NCBI GenBank assembly: GCA_964023205.1
Contig: OZ026833.1
Span: forward strand, 44,485,137 to 44,549,136
Reading direction: 5' to 3'
DNA length: 64,000 bases
From: Lutraria lutraria
Taxonomy: Eukaryota > Mollusca > Bivalvia > Venerida > Mactridae
Translations under genes and position numbers: made by a program
Part shown: piece by piece, positions 1 to 9,613 of the stretch
Layout of the letters: each line of letters begins with the position of its first letter
Position numbering within the stretch: position 1 is the stretch's first letter
The notes under the pieces: model-generated
Database searches by the model: none
What the model saw: the letters and a program-made list of their open reading frames with translations, nothing else
What the model was told of the DNA's origin: nothing

Positions 1-1515
1 ATTATTAAACGAGTCCTCTGAAAACGATAAAAAACCAGACTCAACCTAGATTTTATCGTTTTTAGATGACGAGTTTAATAAATTCAAACAACATGAACAC
101 AAATTAAAGATTCTATTTATAACATGACCAGCAAATTGCGTACTTACAAACGATGAACATATAATTATGACAGTACCTATTTTCTTTATAAGAAGAATTG
201 GGTTGAAGTGGTTATGCGGTATTTGAAACACATGAGCTTAGAAAGTAGTAGACCAGAATAATCTATTCCAACTTACTGACATATACTATATATCGGCTTT
301 ATTCAACCAAATTTATAGCATGTTGTAAAAGCTATAAATAGACAAAATACTAACTCGTTCGTACAAATAACACAGTATCAACAACCAGCACATGACGCCA
401 TGGTGACGTCACGGAATGGTGTGACCGACATAAACGAATCTGAAAGAAACTGCATGAAATACGCGATTTCTTGTATTTGTGATTACAGTTTGTCCTAATT
501 TCTCGTCCAATGAAATGTCCGCATTTCATTTGAAATTTGTAAAAATATATCGCAAAAAATCTGCCGAATCCCTGATATGGAGAAAATAAGTGCTACGTGA
601 CCAAACGCTGGATAGGGCGGTGCAAGTTGCATCAGTTTTATTACGTCATCCTTTAACCGTTAAATAAAGTAGGCGGAGTTTAAACCGCTCATAGACTTCG
701 TAGGAGATTCGGTAGCGTTTGTTGAACCAGGTCTTATAGCATACGAATTTTCCATGGTTTTCGTTATTTCTGTTGGATTTAATGCCAGAATAGAATTTCA
801 GTTACCATCTTTCCTTGGTACGAATAGTACCAGGTTTCATGGTTATAAAATTGTTCCCATCAAATTCCATAGCTTGTCTTTGTATATTTCTAAATAAACT
901 ATGATCACACAATTACTCATACATAGGCTACATGTAGATACATGAATATTTCATCACCATAATCAACCTGAATATGCATTTTATAAATCAACCAGCACCT
1001 TATATTCAACAGTAGTACGTTGAGAATGGAATGGATTTGATGCTCAGAGATCGATTGTAAGTTGTATAATATCTGGGCCGGTGCTAGACACCACACTTGC
1101 AAGGTTTTCCGATCTAATCCGGACTCGAACTTAAACATGTGCAAGAATCCAAGAAGTTTGGAAAGAAACAGAACGGTCGAAAACTGTAAATTACAGTGCA
1201 CAGGCCTCATGGTCCAAATTGAAAGAATGGTCAAACAGTAAGAAACATTGAAATCAATCGTGCATTTCTGGGTATTAATTGTTTATATAGCAATACCAGT
1301 TCCTCGAGAACAAAACATGATAGATCTAGAATTCGTCGTAAGCTAAGTGAAAATCCATTGTTACAGGTAAATGCTGGCTCTAAAGCACACTGAATGCCTC
1401 CGCTGTCTTTTACTACTTTGTGGGCGGTGTCAAATTGATAATATAGTGATGATTGACAGTTTTTGTCGAGACAGAACATGCGCACGTGACAGAAATTAGG
1501 ACAAACTGTAAATCA
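1..1515. other. Intergenic, no gene recognised
   Basis: AT-rich DNA with only short ORFs that lack recognisable domains. The one motif worth noting is a full palindromic CRE/ATF site (TGACGTCA) at 404-411, next to a half-site at about 392. I see no splice-supported exon here. Confidence 0.5.
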
Positions 1516-1613
1516 GTTATCGTTCATATTTTGAATTTTATGCGACATATCACTGCGCTCCGCTTCGCGTCGCTTGTGATATATCCCATAAAATTCAAAA
1601 TATGAACGATAAC
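1516..1613. repeat. Short foldback (palindromic) element
   Basis: Two perfect 27-bp inverted arms lie at 1516-1542 and 1587-1613. Pairing continues imperfectly inwards, leaving a GC-rich loop of about 20 nt containing CGCTTCGCGTCGC. A half copy (loop plus right arm) recurs at 13,861-13,917 inside intron 3 of the PAN-GON copy A gene, so this is a dispersed element and not a chance palindrome. Confidence 0.8.
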
Positions 1614-1879
1614 TAATACGTGCATTAAAGACTTTTGATTGCAATCTGTTTAATTTTGCGTGTCATACCTGTATCCGTTGGGCCCATGAAATCCCCGTGC
1701 CTTTGCACTCCTTTAGTTTTTATAAATTATGATACGATCAACAGATCTGACCATGTAGCATGTTGTAAACCTACTTCAGTAACAATCCCAATTAAGACCG
1801 TGACCGGCGATTCGAACCTGACCATTGATAGAAGTATCGTTCGACGCCTTTGTATGTTTATCTTTAGTCTTAAGTGTTT

Positions 1880-2990
1880 TTAATGAGCTTTTACTGTGTG
1901 TTTTAATTCTTTTGTTGTATTATTTATGGACAATAAAGTCTGCATACTTTGTCGTGAGTTATCTTTTTTTCGAAATGTAGGGTTTCATTAGGACGCTCTT
2001 TAATGAATGTTCGGTAATTGTGCTGACAAAGCCAGTCATTTATGACACGGATGTCAAAGTCGAATCTGGCTTCTTCAAGTTAATTTTTATCGCAAAACAC
2101 GACCTCGGATCCATATGAATATGTGATGCCACATAGACGTATACTGTTTTTGTATTTATATATATACAGTAAATCCCATGAAAACCGGACTCACGGAAAA
2201 CTGGACTTCCCTGAACATCGGACGATTTTTCAAGTCTCACATTTTTTATATTTAACAAAATCTTCTCTGAAACCAGACATTTTGACCTGTCCGGAAGGGG
2301 TTCAGCTTTCAGCTTTAAGGAGTATATATGAACATCCGACTTGATATGTGTACATATAGTGTGAATATAATTATTATACATGCATAGTTCATAAAGTAAA
2401 TTAAACATGTATACATTTAGAACACGAGCTATTCGTCGTAACGCACTACATAATTATTCAAAGCAGACAAATATATCAACAGAGAATATGAATTAAACGA
2501 TTAGTATAATTGAAATGAAATCGATTCAATACTTTCAACTTAACGGCACTCTAGTTGTTTCAGCTTCTTTTTTACAAAATCACTAATTGTCCGTAGCCCG
2601 CCCTCTTAATTCTTTTGCCTAGGGTTCACGAGTTCGAAATTTTGGACGTTGTGTGCTGTATAATTGCTCTGTGATTATTTCGTTAAAGGCATTGGTCCTC
2701 AACTAGTGATCTTAGGTAACTTAGCACTTACACTAAAACATGTGTAAACGGTCACCTCTGAATAAAGATCACCCTGTGAAGGCCGTTCTTTCAAAGACTA
2801 CCATTGAGTATTCAGAACAAAATTACCTCCGAATAAATGCCATCTGTCAATAAAGTCCACATTAGGTCGTTCGCGAGGGTGACCTTTGTTCATAGGTTTA
2901 ACTGTAGTTGTGGTGAACAGTGTTAGACCTGGTTCAGAAAGTCAGAATCCATGAAGACTGGTTTGGCTAAACACACGCAGATATAAAATA
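1880..2990. repeat. Tail of an upstream duplication unit (paralogous to 41,390-42,450)
   Basis: This stretch matches 41,390-42,450 in the same order: a shared AT-rich lead, the block around CCAGTCATTTATGACACGGA, a dispersed CCGGACTC-type element (about 2,165-2,335), then a dispersed element with AATAAAG/TCACC motifs (about 2,740-2,910). In unit 2 the same order follows the PAN-GON gene, so here it is probably the end of another unit whose gene lies left of the window. Confidence 0.6.
2165..2340 (+). repeat. Dispersed CCGGACTC element, single copy
   Basis: A repeat of about 170 bp that begins near a TATATACAGTAAA end and ends near a TTAAGGAGTATATA end. Internal motifs are AAAACCGGACTC, GACGATTTTTCAAG and GACCTGTCCGGAA. 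Related copies are at 41,705-41,880 and 44,715-44,815, and the minisatellite at 21.7-22.6 kb is built from the same sequence. The inverted CAGT/ACTG-like ends suggest a non-autonomous DNA element. Confidence 0.55.
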
Positions 2991-3023
2991 GAGCATACAT
3001 GCCTATTATGTCCGAGGCACTTA

Positions 3024-3088
3024 AACTGGTTCCCGTTGACTTGTCTGTACAGTCTTTGGTGTACTGCAACATGAAACGGGAACCAGTT
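3024..3088. other. Conserved hairpin, copy 1
   Basis: Perfect 14-bp inverted arms AACTGGTTCCCGTT (3024-3037) and AACGGGAACCAGTT (3075-3088) enclose a 37-nt loop that itself contains GTACA...TGTAC. The same structure sits in units 2 and 3 at 26,910-26,976 and 49,835-49,901, downstream of the carbonyl reductase 3' end. Confidence 0.65.
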
Positions 3089-3229
3089 AACGAGTCACTT
3101 TTGTGTGGAAAGGAACGACAACTCTGGGTTACGATTTAATAAGATCAAAACTGAGTTATGTCCCTTAAACATCATTTATACAGACATGCAACGTAAACGT
3201 TACTCATTACTTAGCACACAAAGTACTTA

Positions 3230-3905
3230 ATAATAGTAATATCTTTATTTAAAGAAGATGTACACATTAAGTAAAATATACAAAACATTTGACTTATTTT
3301 CAATGTGGCCTTCTGGAAACATGCAAAAATAACATTTAACTAATACATATTGAATGAATGAATGAATGAGTAAGAATAAATACATAAATAAATGAATGGA
3401 TAAGTTAATGAAATTAACTAATGTGTGAATGAATGAACGAACGGGCGGACGAACGAACGAACGAGCGAGCGAGCGTACGAAAGACTGAACGAAAGAAACA
3501 AATTACTCCATGCATTCATAATTATAATTAACAGCAACATATACACAATATAATGATGATGATAGCATTGATACAAATGCTTTAGTAAAGAAATTGAAGA
3601 CATACCCGACAAACACTCCTTGATTGAAAACATGTATCAATAATTACAAAAAATGTTTTTTAGTATAAGTAACAATTTTGAGTAAACAATCTAAAAACAT
3701 TAAAAAACTGAAAAATAAAACTCTTTGCACCCAAACATAGGTATGAAAATGTATAATTAGGTTATGGAAATTGCATGTTAAGAAGAAACTTACGTACATT
3801 GTACTTAAAATAATATAATGAAATGATTCGTCTTAGATCAAATGGCAGTGTATTCCAAACGAGGCTAGCGTAATATGAAAATGTATCTTTAATGTATTTA
3901 GTTAT
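3230..3905 (-). mobile_element. 5'-truncated LINE 3' fragment
   Basis: This block is inserted relative to the matching place in unit 3 (around 50,085), where the flanks are contiguous. On the minus strand, 3,890 down to about 3,775 reads FSYYASLVWNTLPFDLRR, then SLYYFKYNVRKFLL, which is the usual ending of non-LTR retrotransposon ORF2 proteins (motif around WNSLP, then a basic helix). The 3' side carries a (GAAT/GAAC)n tract at 3,345-3,490. The insertion splits the 3' flank of the carbonyl reductase pseudogene. Confidence 0.6.
3345..3490. repeat. Tetranucleotide microsatellite (GAAT/GAAC/GAGC)n
   Basis: Imperfect tetranucleotide runs pass from GAAT through GAAC and GGAC to GAGC variants within about 140 bp. 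Confidence 0.85.
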
Positions 3906-3989
3906 GTTTCCTATTTGCGATTCATTTTCCAGTTAGACAGAAATCTAGCAATATTTGTGGTAATTCATAGTTAATTTGAAGTTACGTTG

Positions 3990-5100
3990 TTAGCAAGGGA
4001 AAGGCGAAATGTGTCTGTCCGCTACTAAATCTCCTTTCGGATTCCTTGTGTTTGTCGATAAGATGGCAAGGTATATCGGTGTGTCTGCTCCTGAAATTAT
4101 AATATAATACAGTAAGTACAACAAATCATTAAGCAGTCATGTATTATATCCCTTACATCGATTTTTACGCCCCTTTTCAACAGTCAGAACCAGTACTAGA
4201 CTCCCATCCTCCGTAAGCAACTGCCTACTTTCTCACATAAAGAGATATGGTTAGTAGCAGAGCTCGAAAACACGACCCTTTATAAGTGATAGGATACAGT
4301 GACTGGAAGAAGTCAGCGACCTTAACCACTCGACAACAAAGGCGGGTCAACAACATACGAACCAATAAAATTAGTCTTAATACAGAGATGGTCTCATAAT
4401 AAAGATGAAATATAACCGCAACTGTTGCCGAGTGAACCCCAGTGGAGATTGGGTAAGAACTGACGCGGTCGGTTGATGAGCCGCCAGCTAGTTAAATAGT
4501 GGCTACCGTAGGCCCATCTCAGGCAAGCGTCCGGCAAAAAGAGAAGGTTATTCGGAAGGTACTGTGCGAACGAAAGATAGGTATCTCATAAGCCAACTTG
4601 GCTAGCCCTTTCAATAGTGAACAAAACCTTCACATTTCCTAGAGCCGGGAAATATTGAAAACAAGCCCGTAGTCGTTGTAACTCTTAGGTAGTCACTGAG
4701 TGAAGTTTTACGGAATTTTTACTTTGCATCAATTAATTACGGAACTAATTACATGTATAACAAATTAGGCGTATATTTCAGGTTAACTGGGCAAATGAAT
4801 TTTGTAATTTCTCCGATATTTAGATATCTAGCAATTGGACATTTTTACCTTCATCAATTGTTTTACGACCTTTATGACTCGTCGTGTCTATGATCACATA
4901 TCCCGGGGTACACTGAAATTGCAAATACAATTAATCATTATTTATCATCAGTTCAAGCATATGTTTACATGACGTAGATCATAGAATATAAAAAAAGATT
5001 ACTAATGACTGATTTTGTCAGGTTAATTAAGTACATGTATAACATATGAATTTCAATTAACCAGACGAAATCTTTCGTAAGTTGTTCATCTTTGTTCATG
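3990..5100 (-). pseudogene. Carbonyl reductase 1-like pseudogene, unit 1 (3' exons only)
   Basis: Two exons of the carbonyl reductase seen intact at 50.2-55.1 kb remain. The terminal exon is 3990-4090 (101 nt, acceptor TTTCAG, reading GADTPIYLAIL... to a stop codon). The CTPGYV exon is 4849-4912 (64 nt, both splice sites kept), but its conserved D-M has become D-T (YVIIDTTSHKG). The exon with the catalytic Tyr and Lys is absent, and only about 45 bp of the exon with the catalytic Ser survives near 5,055-5,100. It cannot encode an active enzyme. Identification rests on colinearity with unit 3 and equal exon lengths. Confidence 0.8.
4160..4375 (-). mobile_element. tRNA-derived SINE, family 1 (minus)
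   Basis: Read on the minus strand it starts with a tRNA-like head (TGTCGAGTGGTTAAGGTCGC, A-box-like) followed by a degraded B box. The body includes CTTTATGTGAGAAAGTAGGC and ends with GACTGTTGAAAAGGGGCG. Relatives are at 19,215-19,425 (plus) and 58,525-58,745 (minus). Confidence 0.7.
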
Positions 5101-5461
5101 TACAGCTTCTTTGCCGTGTGTATCGGATATGTTCGAAACCGAAAAAGGCGTTTAGATGTACAAGTCTATTTAGAAATTGGAAAAAAGTCGGACACTGAAG
5201 AATTTCTTACTTCAGTTCAATGGTGTCTAAAGATTTCGCAAGAAAAAACAATAAGTTGATAAACAACATATTTGTTTGAGTGTGAATGAAAAAGTTAGAA
5301 AAATAGTCCGTTCTTCTACTCGTAGCTAAGTTAGTTACACTATGAAACAATTCAGAAACCGAATAAATGTAACATTTAACTCACCCATCAGAAACTGAAT
5401 GAATATCCTATTTTATATCCCGGACTAATGTTGGGTATAAACCACGGTGACTCTCTACAAG

Positions 5462-5508
5462 CAGGCAGTAGGGGGTGAAGCAGTAGGGTGAAGCAGTAGG
5501 GGGTGAAA
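5462..5508 (+). repeat. Short tandem GCAGTAGGGGGTGAA, three units
   Basis: The unit GCAGTAGGG(GG)TGAA occurs three times in a row. At the equivalent place in unit 2 (about 28,649) there is one copy only, so this is a local expansion after duplication. Confidence 0.7.
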
Positions 5509-5529
5509 CTTGCACACACTACAAAAATC

Positions 5530-7612
5530 TACCTGAAACACAAATCCACATTGACCGAAAATCTGTACAAGAAAGTAAGGAATCGTTACACAAGAGAAGC
5601 TGCTGTTGCTAAATCAAGAGAGAAATGATGCAGAAGTAAATTTGAAATCAAACTGTAGCTCTTGTCGCCTTTAATTTCTGGGCAGAAAAAATATCCTTCC
5701 ATCGTACTCCAATGATCAAGATTTTGCTAATGACTTCCGACATTATTTTGCAGATAGAATAAGAACTCTAAGAGATCAACTGGACAATGTACATTGTACA
5801 TCCTGAAAGTAAACATCAGACGTTTAATGCTCAAAGTCAGCCATGTGACATTAATCTGAAAACGTTTGAGGGACATCCAGAAATTGGTTTTAGAATCAAA
5901 GTCAACAGCATGTTGACCTGACTTCATTCCAACCACTAAGTTAAAAGTGAACATTGAGTACTTTCTGCCTGCAGTCACACACACTGTGAATAGATAACAT
6001 GCTTCTGGAATCTTTCCTCAGTCTTGAAAAAATGCAGTGATAAGAACCCTATTGAAGAAAAAAGATCTATAAACCTACAGACCGGTGTGAAGTTTACTGA
6101 GACATACAAAGTTTTCCCGTCATATCAAACTGCCAATCGGTGAAACTATGGAGTTGAAACTGCTGTAATAAAAACGTATGCTTATTTGTTGAAAGATGTT
6201 GATTTTGGTCAAATTACAATTGTAGTCATGATTGACCACCTTGCTGAATTTGATATTCCCACTGCACTTCATTTTCTTCATGAGGACTTTGGAATAGATG
6301 ACACTCCTTCACAGTGGATCAAATCATACTTGACTGATAGGACCATGAAAGTGATAATAAACAATGAATCAACAAGCGGCAAGAAAACCCGAGGTTTGGT
6401 GTATCTTTACTCTCTATATAGCTGCATTGAACAAAGTTGTCGACAAATATCCAGCTCAGTTGCATAGTTATGCTTACGACTACAAAGTTGCTATACAAAT
6501 TTAAGCCGGAAACACTGAAAATGAGACTAATGTTCTTGAACAACTACTAGTATCCGCTTGTTTGGATGACATTTCATCTTGGGTGGAAAATATAAATTGA
6601 AAATGAACAATGCGAAAACAGAAACTATTATGTATGGTACCTCACAGCAGTTAGCAAAGGTGGACACACAGGCCTGGAGTTAAAGTTGGTGGATGTTACG
6701 TAAAATTGACCATGTTAGAAACGTTGGTGTTTGCTTGAGTTCTAATCTAAATTTTGGCTGGCATATACGGAGAAGGCGTCAGATAGCTTATGCTCAATTG
6801 GAAAACCTGAAACCCATCCGAAAGCATATATCTCGGAAATCAACAGGAATATTAGTCTATGGTTTAGTTCACTCCCACATTGACTTCTATAATGAACTTT
6901 TCACTTAAACACCAGTATATTAGATTGATAGATTTCAAAGACTTCAAAATCAAGCTGCCCGATATATGACCAATCTAGTGCTGATCTTCTGAAAGATTGT
7001 TATTATTATTTACCATATTTATATAACACTCTATATAATCTTCATTGGTTACCTGTCAGGGCTGGAATTATTTTTAAGATACTTGTACTCGTTTTCCGGG
7101 TCATACTAAGAACAGCTCTATCATAAATTATGTTTATATGACATTGTGTGGATTGGATCTGCTGCAGACGATTCATGCACTCAGTTTGTTGTTCCAAGAC
7201 GCATGCACCCAGGCTTGTTGATATGCCTATCTGTGTTGTGGGGTCAAAATCTTGGAATGTCCACCCTAAAGACTTAAAATGCTGTACATCAAAAACTACA
7301 TTCAGACAAAATCTTGGAATGTCCCCCTAAAGACTTAAAATGCTTTACATCAAAAACTACATTCAGACAAAATCTTCGAATGCCCTCCCTAAAGACTTAA
7401 AATATTGTTCGTCAGAAATTTCATCCAGAAAAAACTTAAAACACACATCTTCAAACAGCATTATGCATAATTTGAGTCTTCAAATAAGTATCATATAATT
7501 TTACCCTGTGGAAAGTGACTTTGACATTGTCTGACATTGTAAAGCGCAACAGAATATGAGTGCATAAAGTGTTGCGCTATAAAAATATACTTGATTGATT
7601 GATTGATAAGAT
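5530..7612 (+). mobile_element. Degenerate L2/CR1-type LINE remnant
   Basis: Fragments of a reverse transcriptase ORF lie in order, broken by stops and frameshifts. Around 6,000-6,180 is a degraded KSAVI..LLKK / QTAN region. At 6,186-6,400 comes LKDVDFGQITIVVMIDHLAEFD, then FGIDDTPSQWIKSYLTDRT (fingers and palm region). At 6,693-6,908 comes VRNVGVCLSSNLNF and later LVHSHIDFYNELF, the typical C-terminal part. At 7,148-7,330 comes SKSWNVHPKDLK (the WNSLP-like ending). The 3' end has a short hairpin around GTTGCGCTATAAAAATA and a TTGATTGATTGAT tail. It is not functional. A shorter version with an internal deletion occurs in unit 2 (28,680-28,935). Confidence 0.8.
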
Positions 7613-7804
7613 CGTTTATGTTCGATTATATTTCTTTCATGTATATTGTATTACAAATCTTTCGATACTGTCAATTTAATGTTCAATGCATTTTTCCTGG
7701 GACGAATAAACAACGTTTGTGCTCTGGTAAAAAATGTTAAACTAAAGATATTTGATTATTCAGCTAATTGAATTAGAGATCGATCACTAGAAATTTTGTT
7801 TATT

Positions 7805-8170
7805 CAGTTTGAGAGTGTTGGTTCCTGACCTTTATAAAATTATACATAAATTGTCACCTTTGCCAAACCCAACAGCGGGAAAGAAAAGCACCAGAAAAAG
7901 AGAATCTGCAGCCGTTTTGACGTCATCTCCTTACAAAGATGATCTTCTGAAAAGGTCAGCTAAAAAACCTAAACCGAAACGATACACATCTAAAGATTCA
8001 AATAAGAAGAAAGCCTGCTCAGCCAATGCACAGGGAAAAGGAGACGAGAACGAAAATCAGGACTGTTCTTGTTTGTTATGCAGAGAAGCGTATATATAGT
8101 GCTTCTAGACCCAGGGACGTTTGGGTTCAATGTCAGATTTGTAGTATATGGATTAAAGGGTTGCCCCAGT
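7805..8170 (+). pseudogene. Pogo/Tigger-like transposase C-terminal remnant
   Basis: The reading frame from 7,809 gives LSPLPNPTAGKKSTRKRES, then AVLTSSPYKDDL, then a Lys-rich stretch and DCSCLLCREAYI. After a stop it resumes as SRPRDVWVQCQICSIW. This layout (P-P-K-A region, ILTDTP-like motif, basic linker, then C-x2-C / W-x-x-C-x-x-C-x-x-W zinc-finger-like end) is the usual C-terminus of pogo/jerky-type DDE transposases in invertebrates. No DDE catalytic core is seen upstream. The fragment is missing from the same place in unit 2 (about 29,060), so it arrived after duplication or was lost there. Confidence 0.6.
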
Positions 8171-8559
8171 TTGTCTGACCTTATTGTAACTAACGTAAGT
8201 ATTTATAGTAGCCCAGGTACGTATATAACGTACACGAGTAGCCTAATAAACGTAAATCATACATACAGTGTTGTTAAGAGTGTTCAAACTATTAAATGTG
8301 GTAACACAGTTTACATGTTCGTTTCTTTGGTGTACAAGTTTGTAAATGATTTGCATTAAATTATTTGTCGAATGCGTTTATTTGGTTTACGTTAGTTATT
8401 GAAAATTTCAGAACGAGGCAAAACGGATTATATTAAAATCTTTTCAAGTGTATGATTTAATGATATCATTTTCCTTTAGATTAACTAGATATAATTATGT
8501 AACTTCACCATAGTAAGAAGCTTAATGTAGGCGTCCTGCAACATGTTACTCTATATACT

Positions 8560-9550
8560 AGAATGGAGGTTTCGGGATCGTTTTAAATAGATAGTCTGAA
8601 AAATTCGGTTTCATACTCGTGACTTGATAACGTTGTTTGTAATATATATTAGTGATGCCATGGCTTTTTTCACAGGTACGGGAAGGTGCATTTAATTAAA
8701 AATGCATGATTTTAAAGTATTTTCCTAAGAGGAAGACGCCTGTTGACGACGCATGCTATAGAAGGAAAAAAGTCCTGGATGCTTAATTGTTCAATCATTT
8801 TATTGTCATTAAGTCCATGGCACATAGTTGTTGGAACACATACTTGAAGGGGAATCATAAGAGGAAGTACATGGGGAAAATCCACCTTCCCCGAAATACC
8901 ACCAGACCTAAATTTCGACAAACCCTTAATTCATCAAACACACAAAATATACACCAGAAATGTGTCTGTAGATCACGAATGCCCCCGCAGACCTAAGTCA
9001 AAAAGGGTCATAGCTCCTCTGAAAATGTTTCGATTTTAACGGAAATCGAACTAATCCTGTGTATTAATATTATACATCTTTGTGTAAAATATGAAACCAA
9101 TCTATGAAACATTTATTTACATATCGCCCGGAAACCAAAATTTGAACGTACGGACATTGGTAACACTAAATATGCTCTTTCACTATTTTACGATTGGCGG
9201 GACATAAAAAAAGAAAACAAAATACAGTTCTCCCGAGAGTTACAACCTTGGAAATGCCAGCAGCAAAGCCACAGGAAGCTTAGACAAATTGAATGGAGCA
9301 AGCGTCTCACAATAAGCACAATTTTGCAAAGCCATGTACGTGCACATACCTGTTTGAATTCATGTCAAGACTAGAACAATTTAACTTTTCTCCCATGGGT
9401 CATGTATTCATCAAGAATCTCATTATGCTGATATACCGATCGCAGACATTGTGGTGAAATATATATATTGAGATGATTTAGTCTTCAGCCAATCATCGCA
9501 CCATAACAAGGCATTGTGGGAGAAATAAGTCACTCGACGCTTACGCATGC
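8560..9550 (+). promoter_or_regulatory. Upstream region of PAN-GON copy A
   Basis: This region matches 29,180-29,990 upstream of copy B. Nearest the gene is a TATA-like run ATATATATAT at 9459-9468 (the same run is at 29,948-29,957 before copy B), then a CCAAT motif near 9,490. The start codon chosen for the gene is at 9,614. That these act as a core promoter is inference; ORFs in the block are not conserved between copies. Confidence 0.35.
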
Positions 9551-9613
9551 GTAATGCGATTTCATTTAGAAGTAAACCCACAGTGCTTTAACGACATAGT
9601 AACAAAATTGGAA

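Noticed and set aside
9554..9613. Upstream ATG at 9554 as the start of PAN-GON copy A
   Set aside because: Copy B has a stop between the equivalent position and the conserved ATG at 32,026, and only the downstream ATG puts the hydrophobic stretch at the N-terminus.
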